From assembly GCA_012656075.1 (NCBI GenBank), contig JAAKBF010000056.1, positions 682,001 to 746,000 of the forward strand: DNA of 64,000 nucleotides. The letters run 5' to 3'. Source of the stretch: Phytophthora hibernalis. Taxonomy: Eukaryota > Oomycota > Peronosporomycetes > Peronosporales > Peronosporaceae. The position numbers and the translations under genes were made by a program. Shown piece after piece: positions 35,477-47,200 of this stretch. A model generated the notes under the pieces. The model was not told the origin of the DNA and made no database searches. It worked only from the letters and a program-made list of their open reading frames with translations. Each line of letters begins with the position of its first letter. Position 1 is the stretch's first letter.

Positions 35477-36369
35477 TATTTGGTTCGAGTTGCTTCAGCG
35501 AAATGGTGGGGCGGTGGAAATGGGCCCACGGAGCTGACAGGAATGTCGATGGCGTCAACCAAAGTTGCAGTCGATCTCTCATTGCAGTGGTGATGCTCGC
35601 AGCATCTTCATGCGCAGCTTGGAATCGCTGCTTCCTGCTATACCCGAAACCACAGCGATCCCGACTGCAATTGGCCGAACTGGCCGAGATTACTTCAAGG
35701 TCGGTTGCAAATCGTCAATGAGGCAAATTGGCATCGACAATGCGATGATGGCACACCTTCAGACTGTCCTACGAACTCATCCAGATGAAGACTTGGTGGC
35801 GTGTAGTGCGTGACTTTGAAGAAGGAAAGCAACCGTTTTCGTGATGTCAGATTCACACTGTCAAGTTTCCGGATCCCTTGTCGACTGGTTCATTATGCTG
35901 CAACCTCGATGTGCACTGCGACAGATTCACATGGCATAACCAACTGAGCATCTTGGGCGACAACATCGATACTGAACATCCATATTGGCTGCTCTGATTC
36001 ACGGTAACTTGCCAAGTGCCCAATGGAATACTGCTACTGATTCTTCTTGTGGTTGACCTCGCAATGGTGAGGGACTCTCCCTCACTCATGGAAGTGACAG
36101 TCCCTCTGGTTAAGGTGAAAGGTTAGTCCATGACAATACGCAACGAGTGTGCTCAACAAACATGGTATGACTTACATGTACATGTTACGGTATGTTAGAT
36201 CTGCCGCTGAGCACAATCACGAAAGTCACCGCTGAGATGGCCGTCCTGCGCCACAAAGGCCATAAACTTGCTGCGTCGCAAAAGCCATAAGCTCTCTAAA
36301 AATAGTTAATTTAACTGCCATCATCAACACACTACAGAAACAGCTTCCACTTTAGAAATCTAAACTTGA
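35477..36369. other. Intergenic region between the two ABC genes
   Basis: I see no gene. Read on the minus strand it is the upstream region of ABC gene 1 and the downstream region of ABC gene 2. It is bounded by the twin hairpins at 36370-36563. Confidence 0.5.
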
Positions 36370-36563
36370 AATATTTTATTAGGGGTATGAAATCCTAGGA
36401 GGTTTTACGAGGTAAATCCTCCTAGGATTTCATACCCTAATAAAATATTGATACCACGTTTCTCGAATAACCTTGCAAAGTCGATTCACAGGTTTCTTTT
36501 TTACGAGGTAAATAAAGAAACCTGTGAATCGACTTTGCAAGGTTATTCGAGAAACGTGGTATC
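36370..36563. repeat. Two abutting hairpins with the same apex
   Basis: Hairpin A: 36370-36402 pairs with 36418-36449 (33 and 32 nt, one extra G in the left arm). Hairpin B: 36450-36499 pairs perfectly with 36514-36563 (50 nt each). The arms of A and B are unrelated, yet both spacers read TTTACGAGGTAAAT (A has one more T in front). TTTAC/GTAAA can itself pair around GAG, so both hairpins can close on the same triloop. A ends and B begins on neighbouring bases. The structure starts 112 bp beyond the stop of ABC gene 2. Confidence 0.97.
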
Positions 36564-36674
36564 AGAAGTGAGAGCGGTTTCTGAAGAGTACTTCTGTAAA
36601 ACTCGGCTCACTTCTTTTTGACAAGTACGTTTATATTATTGTCTGCAAGTAGCGTTTGCTCCTTCGCGATTGTC

Positions 36675-39600
36675 TTATCTCGTCTGGTGGTTGATGTAAC
36701 GCAGTGACAGCAGACCCAGAAGACGGAAGCCGATGATCCACGCGATGACGATGCCGAAGTTCATCCAGAGGTCGCCGTAGTCCATGCCGAAGTACTGCTC
36801 CGCGTACTCCTTCAGCGTGATGTGGCCGACCGTGACTGGGGAGTTGGCCATGGACTGGCAACCGAGCTCTGAGCCGCCGTTCAAGTAGGACTGTGTGGCT
36901 TCGTCCCAAGTCGGCATGTCCGAGCACTGGCCGAAGGCAATGCCCACGAGGTTGGAAAGGGCGAAGCGGTGTGGACAGATCGTATACAGCCACTGGTAGC
37001 CGGACGGGATGGCGTAGGCCGGAGGAGAGAAGCCCATGAACAAAAGAAAATGCTGTTGACCAGCACACCGATGATCGACGCGACCTCCTCGCTAGGAAGC
37101 GCATAGGAGAAGAACTGGCCGAAGTACGCCTGCATCGTGATCAACAACGACAAGTTGATCCAGAAGACGACACCGTTCGCGAAGCCAGTGAAGCCCACAA
37201 ATGGGAAGAAGATGACCGTGAAGACAAGTGCCTGGACGAAGCAATACGGGATTTCCACGAACGTCGACCCGATGAAGTACCAGAAGGCGTTGTACGTCTG
37301 AGACGCACGCTCACGGTAAAACGACGCACGCTCCTCGGACGTGAGCGGCAAGACGCTCTGGAACGACACCATCGAATTGAATAACGAAGCCATGAAAACC
37401 ATGCCCACTCCCGAGTTCAAACCAGTATACGAGGCGTAGTCAACGCCGACGAAGATCACGCCAAACAGCAACGCCAGGAACACCGAAATCGCCATACGAG
37501 TCAAGTTGTACGATGGCGTGCGCCAGTACATTTCGAAGAAGCGCTGGACCAGGAACTTCATCTGCGTGGCCGAGCTGGCCGCACGCTTCTTACCGAAAAT
37601 CAGCTCTGGGTATTCGGGTGACGGCGTCGTCACTCCTTCCTTCGCCAGGTCGGCCTGGAGCTTCGCGCAGTACGGACTGGTCTTGAAGTAGTTTACAAAG
37701 TCTGTGCTGTCCGCAGACGAGTTGCTCACTCCAGCACCAATGCACTCCAGCATCCAAGTTGCCGGGTTGTAACCCACTGGGAGCGGAGACACGCCGGGGA
37801 TGTTTTCAAAGTAATCCACCAGGTTACGGCAGTTCTCGCCCAAGTCGCCATAGTAGACCGTCTCGCCACCGCGCTTCAGCAGCAAAAGGCTGTCGAACAA
37901 GTAGAACACTTCAGCCGAAGGTTGGTGAATCGTGCAAATAATGGTACGGCCCGAGTCGGCCACCTTGCGGACACCGTCCATGATCAACTTGGCAGAACGC
38001 GCGTCGAGGCCACTCGTCGGTTCATCTAGGAAAATCACACTCGGCTGCGCAGCAAGCTCCACACCGATCGTCAAACGCTTCATCTGCTCCACGGAGCTGC
38101 CGCGGATGATCTGGTCGGCAATGTCCTCCAGGCCAAGCAGCTCAATGCACTCGTTCACCGAGTCGTACTTCTTCGCGTCCGAGATTGACGCGTCCTGGCG
38201 CAGGAACGAGCTGAAAGTCAACGCCTCGCGAATGGTGGCCGCTTCCGAGTGCACGTCCATTTGCTCACAGTAGCCTGTGCAACGACGAATGGCCAGGTCG
38301 TTGGCCTCGTAGCCGTTCAACAGAATTTTGCCAGTGATCTTGCCCGACGTTTTGCGGCCAGCGATCACATCCATGAGCGTCGTCTTGCCAGCACCCGAAG
38401 AGCCCATGAGAGCAGTCACGGAGCCCGGAAGGGCGAATCCGTCAATGCCCTTGAGCAGCTCGAGCTGTTCCTTTGGTTTCTTGGGGTTCGGAACGTAGTA
38501 GTGCAGGTCTTGGAACGCCACCGTCACTGGCACAAAGTTTTTCTCGTGCGAGTGCGGCAGGTCGAGAGCGACCTCGTCGACCAGCGAGTTCTTCTTGTTC
38601 TTCGGCGTCTCCAGCAGTGCGTACGTCTTCTCCTCAACCTGGCTTTCGGAAACATCAACGTTCTCCGGAGTTTCGTAGCGAATGTACTCGAGTGTCAAGA
38701 AGGACAAGACCATGAAGACCACGTAAACTACGACCGCGTAGATGACGCCGTAGACGACCCAAGCCGTGTCCGTCGGGATATCAAACATCTGCAGGTAGTA
38801 CTCGCCCATTGTGAGTCCGTTGTACTCGGCACAGTAGTCAACTCCACCGTAGACGCACACGTTGAAGCTATCAGCACGGTACTGGTTGACCGACAGAGCG
38901 CGCAGAGCCCACGACATGGGACTGATCCAGTGCAGCCAGATCAGCCAGTCGGGAATCGTGCCGGCCGTGACAATGAAACCAGCGAAGATGACCATCACCA
39001 AAATGGACACCTGGCTGACGGGGACGCGATGTTGCCGTTCGGACACACAGCCGACAGGAAGAAGAACCACATCCCCATGGCGAGGTTCATCACCAACAGA
39101 ATGACCAGGAAGATGATGAACCGCCAGAAGTCTGCCTCGAAACTACAAATCCAGTACACCAGCGAGCCGAAGATGAGAGTTTCGGCGATGGCTAGCGGAA
39201 TCTGACCCACGGACTGAGCCAACACGTACGACGCAGTTCGGTAGAAGTTGGCACCGCGCTGCTTGTAGAAAATATCACGCTCAGCGAGGTACGTGGGCAC
39301 TTGGGACGACTGGCCCATGGACAGGAACATGATCGACGAGAAGATGACGCCCATAACCACCGAGACCTGCGTCGGGTCGAACTTGTAGAACGTCGAGCAG
39401 TACAGCAGTCCCATGACGCCAATCATGAGCAGTCGACCGAACACGAAGGGCTTGTTCCGGTACGTGATCATGAGCTGGCGACGGAAGAGCGTCATGGTGC
39501 TCTCCCAGAACCCTTGGTGGAACTCCGGCGTGGGGTTCATGTGCTTCTCGATGGTAGCGAGCAGCTTCGGTTCATGAGGAGCCTCGAGCGCCTGGAGCAT

Positions 39601-40790
39601 GTTAATGTGGATGTCCGACTGTTTGAAAGTGTCAGCGAACTCCTTAGGTGAGCGCGGGTGCTTGCCACCCCGCGGAGCTTCGCGCGTCTGGTAGCGGTAC
39701 TGCTCCTGCGTGCCCAAGTCCAGCAGGTAGTCGGCGATATCGCGGCCAACGGGGCACGCGAAGCCCAATCCGTCGAAGTATCCCTGTACCCGGTCGCACG
39801 GGCCATGGTACATGAGCTCACCGTCGTTCAGGATCATGACGTCGTCGAAGAGTGCAAACACTTCAGGCGACGGCTGCAACAGCGCGATCACAATGTTCTT
39901 GTGAAGCGTGTGCGCAATGCTGCGCTGCGTGGTGATGATGTCAAAGGTGGCGGCGCTGTCCAGCCCGTACTGATCTCGTCCATGAAGGACGCGTACTTCA
40001 TGCCGAACTCCATCTCGCCCGTGGTCACGCGCTTGCGTTCACCTCCGGAGATGCCGCGCATCATGGCGTCGCCGACGATGGTGTCCTGGCAGATCTTGAG
40101 TCCGAGCTGCTGGATGACGATCTCCGGGAAGTTGTTGAACACGGCGTGCGCGAGCTCCAGAGCCTTGAGGTTCTGCTCCTGAGAGCCTTGGGAGAGCAGC
40201 TCCTGGCCGCGACGGTCCATCTCGCCGCCGCAGAAAGAGTGTGCGAACTGCAGCGTCTCCTTGACCGTCAAAGTGGGGAAGTGCTTGTCGCGCTGGTTCA
40301 CGTAGGCGGCGAATTGCGGCAGCGTCTTGGTGATCTGCTCGCGCTTGACGCTGTTGAACGTCACGTCTCCGTCCAGGGTGATGTTGCTGCTCATGGGGAA
40401 GCGGCCGCTTAGCACCTTCATGAGTGCCGACTTGCCCGATCCCGGTTGGCCCAGCAGTAGCGTGAGCTTGCCTGGCTGGAAGACGCCGCTGATGTCTTTG
40501 AGGATCTGCTTGCGCACCGTGCGCTTCTTGGGCCCCACGAACGCCTTCTTCATGGTGTTGGGCAGCGTCGGCAGCTCGTACTTGGAGCCGTCGTCCTCGA
40601 CCACGACGATGTCGGCCGTTAGCGAAAGGTTCTTGAAGCGAACGTCCATCTGCGGGAGCTCTCCACCCAGAGCCACTTCCATTGAGTCCGCGATGTGGTC
40701 GTGCAGCTTGGAGGGGCCCTCGGACATGAGTGCGGCGCCTGACTCGAGGCCGAACTCGCTGTTGGACGGCATCTTGGACTGAGGAGCCAT
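36675..40790 (-). CDS. PDR/ABCG full-size multidrug transporter 2
   Basis: Tandem paralogue of the gene at 31312-35419, same strand and same domain order. NBD1: GQPGSGKSALMK, GISGGERKRVTTGE and a Walker B reading SFMDEISTG up to the break. NBD2: GSSGAGKTTLMD, SSVEQMKRLTIG, VIFLDEPTSGLD. Two six-helix membrane blocks end at the stop at 36675. It should export drugs or lipids at the plasma membrane. The ATG at 40790 lies 32 bases after a core promoter match. Three frame breaks, each one base missing from a homopolymer (plus strand A4 at 37042, G4 at 39020, C3 at 39964), interrupt an otherwise complete protein of 1372 residues. Part of NBD2 is nearly identical to the paralogue at DNA level. Consensus errors are the likely cause of the breaks. 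Confidence 0.93.
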
Positions 40791-40822
40791 GGTGCGGTTG
40801 ACTGCGATGTGACTGCCTCAAA

Positions 40823-40838
40823 CCAAAATGAGGAATGA
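40823..40838 (-). promoter_or_regulatory. Oomycete Inr+FPR core promoter, ABC gene 2
   Basis: The minus strand reads TCATTCCTCATTTTGG. With the two bases before it and the one after it, this matches 16 of 19 positions of GCTCATTYYNCAWTTTNYY. It ends 32 bases before the ATG at 40790. Confidence 0.75.
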
Positions 40839-41670
40839 CAGAGCACAAAACCTTTGCATTGCGTGGAACAGCGTGGATCTCGCGTCGCGTTGCATGAACT
40901 CCCTGCGTTTTGATCATAATCGACTGCTCTCGTGTCGATTAGGTGTGCATTCCGAGCATCAACAAAGAAGCTGGTTGTCAGTATTTTGTCTGTTTTATGG
41001 GTAAATTTGTAAAATGTGGGGCAAATTTGTCAATTTTGAGGGCAAATGACCGTCATCTGGAAATAGGAAAAGCGACATCAGCCTTCCCCATCACGAGCAC
41101 AATCAAGTCGGCGAAAGGGTCGGCACCGCTCGGACTGCGATAACTGGCCACCTGTACATGTAAGGAACGCAGTCGGTAGACGTCTCAACGTATTAATTTC
41201 GATGAAATATTAGCTTAAACAGCTATTAAATTGGCGAGGGGGATCTGTACATGTATGTATTAATAGTCCCGCTTGCTCCCTGGCGAACCAGCACTATCAT
41301 GGAGCTCACAGCGTCTTGTGGTCGCGCGTCGTGCCGGAAACGGTCGACACGCTGGTGACAGTCTTTGAGCTGAGCGTGGTAGATTTCTAGGTGGCATGCA
41401 CGTGCCTGTAGGTAGGTTCACACTCAGCATTAGTCCGAGTCGCGCTGTGTAATACAGTGGCGCACGTTAAAAAGTGAAAGTGTTGCTGTTTATGCTAGAT
41501 TTTAAACATGGTACTGTAATGTTATATTTTCGGTGTTTATGCTACATGTATATTCCGTGCTCGAAATGCAAAAAGCGAAGGCGTAGCAAGATTCCACGCT
41601 GTTCGTGTGGGTTCCGTCGAGAAAACACACATAAATTGAGGTAAAAGTTGATCGCTTTCAACAAGAATCA
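40839..41670. other. Intergenic, no gene seen
   Basis: Only short frames. It holds the upstream region of ABC gene 2 and ends at a large fold-back structure. Confidence 0.5.
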
Positions 41671-41902
41671 GAACTTCGTAGAATTGAGAAGAACGAAAAC
41701 TCCTCTGCGTGCTTGAAAGTATTAGTTTCCTCCTCTGCGCACTTGAAAGTATTAATAACACTGAAAGTATTAATTAATATTGAAAGTATTAATAATACTT
41801 TCAAGTACGTATTAATATTTTCAAGCACGCAGAGGAGGAACCGCACGAAACCGCTGCAAAACTGCCTTAGTTTTCTTTCTTCTCAATTCGACGAAGTTCC
41901 GA
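41671..41902. repeat. Nested fold-back repeat with TGAAAGTATTAAT units
   Basis: The outer arm GAACTTCGTAGAATTGAGAA (from 41671) returns inverted near 41879-41902, and the inner arm CCTCTGCGTGCTTGAAA (from 41702) returns inverted near 41819-41836, with a 38-bp non-paired insert in the right side. The centre holds four direct copies of TGAAAGTATTAat before the strand turns. It looks like a fold-back MITE. The right outer arm overlaps the start of the gene remnant that follows. Confidence 0.8.
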
Positions 41903-41935
41903 TTCCCTTTCCCATAGCGACGTTTCTCAAACTTG

Positions 41936-42482
41936 ATGTCCGGTCGGCCGAGCTCTTCGTTGCCCCGAGGAGAGTCTGTCGTTCAGGGACTGTCTTGAAG
42001 AGGTGAGTACAGTACACATGCAAGTTGTTCGACGTACTAACGTTAATCTAATGACTTGGTAGGTGAATGCGTTTCTCGCTGATGTACCAATATATCTGGA
42101 CAAGCCAGCCATCCTCTTCGAGTGGGTCGAAGGAAACTTGGCCACACTTGTCCAAGCTGCGAACGCCGCTAGCGCCAGAACCCGTCCGACGTGGCTCTCT
42201 CAAGGCTGAATCACTACAAGCAGTTTGGTGGACGACATCACGACGGCGCTCGAAGAATTCGCTGGGGTCGTTGAGGCCAAGTTGAATGAGTATGCTCAGA
42301 TCACGTGCTTCCTCTCTGGGTCGGTTCAATACGATCCGTTCATCCAGAGGTGTCTGCGCATAGCAAATTGTGGCATCATGGTGTCAGTCGCAACACTGCG
42401 TGAGCGAGGAACTGCTGCAGCTGCAATCGCACGGGACCTACGAGCGCCCGCAAACCCTCGCGAACGGCAATTTCAGCGTTAG
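41936..42482 (+). pseudogene. Unknown gene remnant with one intron
   Basis: One frame reads SLSFRDCLEE to the end of an exon at 42002, then, after an intron of about 58 bp (GTGAGT donor, TACTAAC branch site at 42038-42044, TTGGTAG acceptor), VNAFLADVPIYLDKPAILFE and on to TRPTWLSQG, an in-frame TGA at 42208, and again in the same frame LVDDITTALEEFAGVVEAKL to the stop at 42482. Good splice signals and one long shared frame show this was a gene. No domain is recognised and no start codon can be fixed because the 5' end runs into the fold-back repeat. The TGA may be real decay or an error. Confidence 0.5.
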
Positions 42483-43078
42483 CTGTTTAAAGCTGAGACT
42501 CCCAACACCGCTCGTATTGAAACTGTTGCGACCTGAGACTACTTCGTCCAGGCCGGTCTCCGAACGCACGAGTAGGAAGCTAGTGATTTAAGTCAACACA
42601 GACACTGGGCGGCAAAGGCCACCTTGAGGCACGGATGTATTCTCTCTCTTTGGCTGCAAATTCCCGACTGAGCCCTCTCTTCCAAATCTACTTCTCGTCT
42701 CACACCCTGCTCATACTCTTTAGTCTCACGCCAACTGCAGTGCCCATAGTGTAGATCAGTACAATCCTCAACAGTATGGAAACCAAGAGGTGTCAAGGCC
42801 CATGACGCGCTCATTAACTTTCATTTTTGCGTCCTACCGGCAAGGTACACGTAAACGGTCCACATATAAATTTCATTTAAAAATAAAATATTTTCACCTT
42901 TTTTTTTTAACAATTACATTAAAATGTAATTGTAAATTTTAACTTTAAATTGGTTTAGCAATGTAAAATACCATTTTTGTGTTGATTCTACGAGCATCTA
43001 ATTGGGCTTCCCGCATACCGGTACCACTATTCAATTTATACATCGTATACAAATATACAGTGTATACATCAAAACAAA
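42483..43078. other. Intergenic, upstream of MED10
   Basis: No gene. A small palindrome, ACAATTACATT-aa-AATGTAATTGT, occupies 42910-42933, after a run of ten T. Close to the ATG, CTATTCAATTTATAC (43027-43041) partly resembles the FPR half of the oomycete core promoter. Confidence 0.4.
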
Positions 43079-43760
43079 ATGGACCCGCCCAAGACGCTCG
43101 AGGAGGACGACGCCGAGCCGGAGCAGTTCCTGGCCGACCTGCCGCCTTCCGGCCCCGCCGCGTCCGCATCCGCCTCGTCGTTGCAGCCCACTCCGTCCTC
43201 CGCGTCCTCGTCGGAGCCACAGGAGCGTCGCGCCCAGGTGGGGGCCAGTCCGTACCTCGCGCCCTTCACGCCCAGCGGTCCCTCTCCGCCCAGACCCAAG
43301 ACGCCCGCCGGGGACGCGCGCGATCCGCCAAGCCGCAGCTGGTGCCCGTGGGTCGATCTTCCGCCACCTTCGCCGCTGGCCCGGCGCTGCCCCGAGACGA
43401 CGTGGGCGCGCACCTGCCGCCCAAGCTGCTGGAGACGCTGGTGGACGTCGTGCGGACGCTGGACCAGCTGGCGGACGGTGTGGCGGACTTCCGGCCGGAC
43501 CAGCTGGGCTTCCTCAGCGACAAGGCCGCGCGCTACGTGGAGCTGCTGCAGGCGGCGGACAACTTGGCGCCCGAGTACAGTGCGGACATCCACTGCAGGT
43601 GCTGAGGATGATGGACGATCAGGAAGGCTCCAACCCCGAGCTCTTCACTAAGACGCAGCTGGAGAAGTGCCAGAGCGAGAGCGAGCAGGCCCAGGCCAGG
43701 GCCGAGACGCTCGAGACGCTCAAGCAAGCGCTGCAGACAGGACTCGACGAGCTCCAGTAG
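43079..43760 (+). CDS. MED10: Mediator complex subunit 10 (Med10)
   Basis: The C-terminal half matches Med10: LPPKLLETLVDVVRTLDQLA, a Tyr/Leu-rich middle, then EGSNPELFTKTQLEKCQSES, equivalent to the GrNPqLYTKdcLEka block of Med10, and a final coiled coil. Med10 belongs to the middle module of Mediator, the nuclear co-activator that links transcription factors to RNA polymerase II. The first ~80 residues are a Pro/Ser/Ala-rich extension without similarity. The ATG at 43079 follows an AT-rich stretch. Two frame breaks (around 43320 and at 43593) are each explained by one missing C; with them restored the gene is 227 codons. The very high GC of the coding part gives long false frames on both strands. 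Confidence 0.8.
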
Positions 43761-44238
43761 GCGAGATATTTACTGCCACTTTACGCAGCAACGGACTCGG
43801 TCATGAAACGTAAAGGAGTCTTCGTTGGATGAGGTGAATGAATAAACCCAGCAAGCAAAAGTTGTTGGAAGCAGCAAAGTGTCCCTTCAACAATGCATGG
43901 CTACATTTAGCGTGTCCGAACATAAATGTATCCATTTCATTTTCAGCCAATCCACAGCGCCATTCCGTCCTCTCCCCTCTTTGCCACAATCCGGCAGGAA
44001 GAGGGAACCACGTGGAGCCTCCGTCTTTAGGCGCGTCTCGACCTGCGACCAACGCCTCTCATTGACTGCAACGAGTGTGAGCGTGAGCAGCAGTCTCCAG
44101 CCTCTCCACCCGTGCCGGAAGTGTCGTCAACGTCCGCGAATTGACGTCAGGAGGAGCTCTTAACCACCGCCCAAGGATAAACTGCTCTTACTCCCGTCCA
44201 TACACTTGTAGAGCACAGGTAGAGCGTTCTACGGCAGC
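43761..44238. other. Intergenic, no gene seen
   Basis: Short frames only. It separates Med10 from the long coiled-coil gene on the same strand. I see no convincing core promoter match. Confidence 0.5.
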
Positions 44239-47200
44239 ATGTTCAACCGCTTCTTCAAGAACAAGGAGGACGGCAAGGGAGGGCCCCTGGCCATCAACGC
44301 CAGAACGGCCAGAGTGACGAACCGCCCGTGGGCGGAGGCTTCTTCAACCTGCCGCCCCCAGTCTCCAAGCCTTACGGCGGCCAAAATGCTGCCCCAATCA
44401 ACGCTCAACCAGCTGCAGCTACGAGTTTCAACCCTCCACCAGCTACAGGTTTCGCCCCTCCTCCTCCTGCTTATGGACAAGACAACAGCTCTTCAGTGGG
44501 GGAGCTCCTCCTGCTGACATGTTCGGTGGCATGGCTGTGAAAGCTCCTCCTGCTGCTAACAGCAATGCAGGGAGGTTCCAGCCTCCGTCTCAGTATGGAG
44601 GAGGCTATGGAGGTGCCCCGCCACCAGCACAGCCCACTGGCAGTTTGTTCAGTGGACTGGACGTGGCTCCTAGTGGCCCTGCGCCATTGGCACCACCTGT
44701 GCATGATGACGGAGGTTCGACTTACGTGGAACCACGGAAACCCACGAGAAACACCGGGTCCTTTAATTACCTTGATGTGGCAGGCTCGAAGGACAGTTTG
44801 GGCGCGTCGCAGTACTCGCGAACGAGTGCCACGAGCAGCGCAGGGACGACCACGTCCCGTTCAAGCGGCAAGGGCGGCAAGAAGAAGAAGAAGAAAACGT
44901 TCCGTCCCGGCTTCGGACGACAGCTCTCGGATGAATCGGCTGCGGCGCTGCAACGTGGAGATTTGAAGGAGGACGAGGTTCTCAAGCAGACACGAGAAGG
45001 ACGCCGCATGTCAGACCGCTCGGATAGCTCCCGCAGTTCGCGGAGCGTGACGGGCCCCACGGATCTGGCACATTTGTTGCCGCCTGTGAAGGCGGGCTCG
45101 GTTTTGTCAGGACTGACGGTTCACAAGGGAGCACTCCTTCCGGTGGTGGCGTTCTCGCTGGCCTTACCGTTCACACGTCGGCCTCGCCTTCTCCTTCGCC
45201 TGCAAAGGTGTTGGGAACTACTGAATCGGAGTCAGGTGGCAATGGCGTGCTGTCTGGATTGAGTATTCGTGGCACTCCGAGCAGTGCTCGCGATTACGAA
45301 TCGAGTGAAGCTCCGGAGGACATTCCCGTGGAGGAACCCCCAGCCCCTGAGGTGTACGAAAAGCCTCCTCCACCACTGCCGGCAGCTCCCTCAACTCCTG
45401 AGGACCGATTATTCAACACTCTTCGTGACTTCCATGAGAGTGCTATCAGCTTCCGGCAGCTCACTGTGAAGCAAAACGAGGAGGAGAACCGGCTTCTGGA
45501 GCGCAAGGCACAACTCGCAAACCAACTAACCCAGTACGAAATGGACCTGCGTGACGTTGAAGCCCAGCAACACCATGCTTGCGAGGTCGAGGATTTCGAG
45601 AAGGCGGATGCGCTCAACGCCACTATTAACAGCGTGCGGCATTGCATCACGCTTACCGAAAGCGACGTTCGCAAAGTGGACAGCGAACTTGTAGCTTTTG
45701 TGAAAGCTAAGGAGAAGGCGTTTGCGAACCAACTCAAAAGCACTCGCGGTACGTTGCGTGAACTGGAAAAATTCCGCGAGGATCAGGAGTCTGAGCGGAC
45801 GGGCGTGCGCAATGAGTTTAAACTGTACGAGGCAAACCAGACGGAGCAGTTGCAGTTCGAAGCAGAGCGCATTGATACGGAAATGCATCATGTGTCAGTA
45901 AGCCTGGAGAATGTCGTTGCTGAAAAATCTGAGATTGAGGGCACCATCGAGGGTCAGTGCAGTTCTGAATTCGCTGTCCAGGCACAGCTACTAGAAGAAA
46001 AGAAGGCTGTGGAGGAAGAAGTCCGCGAATTAGAGCGCAAACTGAAAGAGAAGTTGGAGCGGGTCCAAGAAATCCAGTCGTCGATTGACATAGCTCAACG
46101 CGACATCGACACGGTTCGTGGACGTTACTTCGTCAGCTTAAGCGAATTGCTGATCGCGAGGAAGGTATCCAGAAAACTAAGAACGAGGTGGAATCGGATG
46201 GAGAGCATCTTGAGCAACAGCGCCAAAAGTTCCAGGAACAGATGAAGCAATATGCGGACGACATTTTTATAATCGGCAAGCGTATCGGAGCAGTTAAGAA
46301 GGAAATGCGTGCTGCATCCTTGCTGGCGAATGTTTTGGAGGTGCAAGAGACCCGTCGCGAGCAGTCCATGATTCGAAAGAAACAACAAACGGCGGAGCTC
46401 AGCTCGCTGAATGACGCTGCTGCAGTCGCTGAGCAGAGCTTTACTATGCTGAGCAACCAGCACGAAGAGTTGGAGAAGTCTTTGTCTATCCATCGAAATG
46501 CTATTGCATCAGCGGAGGCCATGATCCCTCGGTTAGAGCAAGAAAAGAAGGCGTCTGCTGCGCAGCGTAACTTTAAAGAAGCTGCGCGGATTTCCAAGGA
46601 TATTAAGGCATTGGAAAAGGATCGTTCGACCGCCGAAGAGATGGTTGAGGTAGTGGAGATGGAACTGCAAGACTTGAAGGAGCGTATTGACAAGCGTGAG
46701 GTTGAGTATGAAGAGAAGAAGAAGGAGCTGAAGGAGATGGAGAAACATCTGGAATTGGCAACTCTGCAGGAGTTGTGGAAGGAAGCAAAGCATTTGCGAA
46801 CAGCCTTGCGGAAGATTGAGAGATGCAAGAGCGAGGGCGATGCTGCAGATGATGGTATCGACTTCAGATCGTCGGCTATGTTACTGGTCCAGGCTGAATA
46901 CGACGCGTGCATCTTGCAGGTGGAAACGTTAGAGAAGAAGTATCATGTGACCGACCCTGCAAAAGATGAAGAAGTGGAGGATGACGACGACGACGATGAC
47001 GAATCCATTGATGGCGAAGAGAATGAGGGAAGCGAGCATGTTTCAGTCGTACGCTCAAGCTTAGCGGGAAAATGACTGATATCGAATCGTCGGATGTCGA
47101 TGTCGAGATTCTCGAGGACGGTAGCACTGCGCTGGAGGAGATCGCCACACAATTAGCCGAGTTGGAGTCGCAGATTGAGAAGGCTACAGAGAACGAGAAT

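Noticed and set aside
36370..36563. Twin hairpins as simple transcription terminators
   Set aside because: Eukaryotic Pol II genes do not use long perfect stems for this, and a terminator would not explain the shared apex.
31312..40790. Calling both ABC genes pseudogenes because of frameshifts
   Set aside because: Every break is one base lost in a short run and all motifs continue; length becomes a multiple of three when these are restored.
42979..43605. A 208-codon frame covering Med10 in another phase
   Set aside because: Only its second half is real coding (the Med10 domain); the first half lies upstream of the Med10 ATG or is out of phase.
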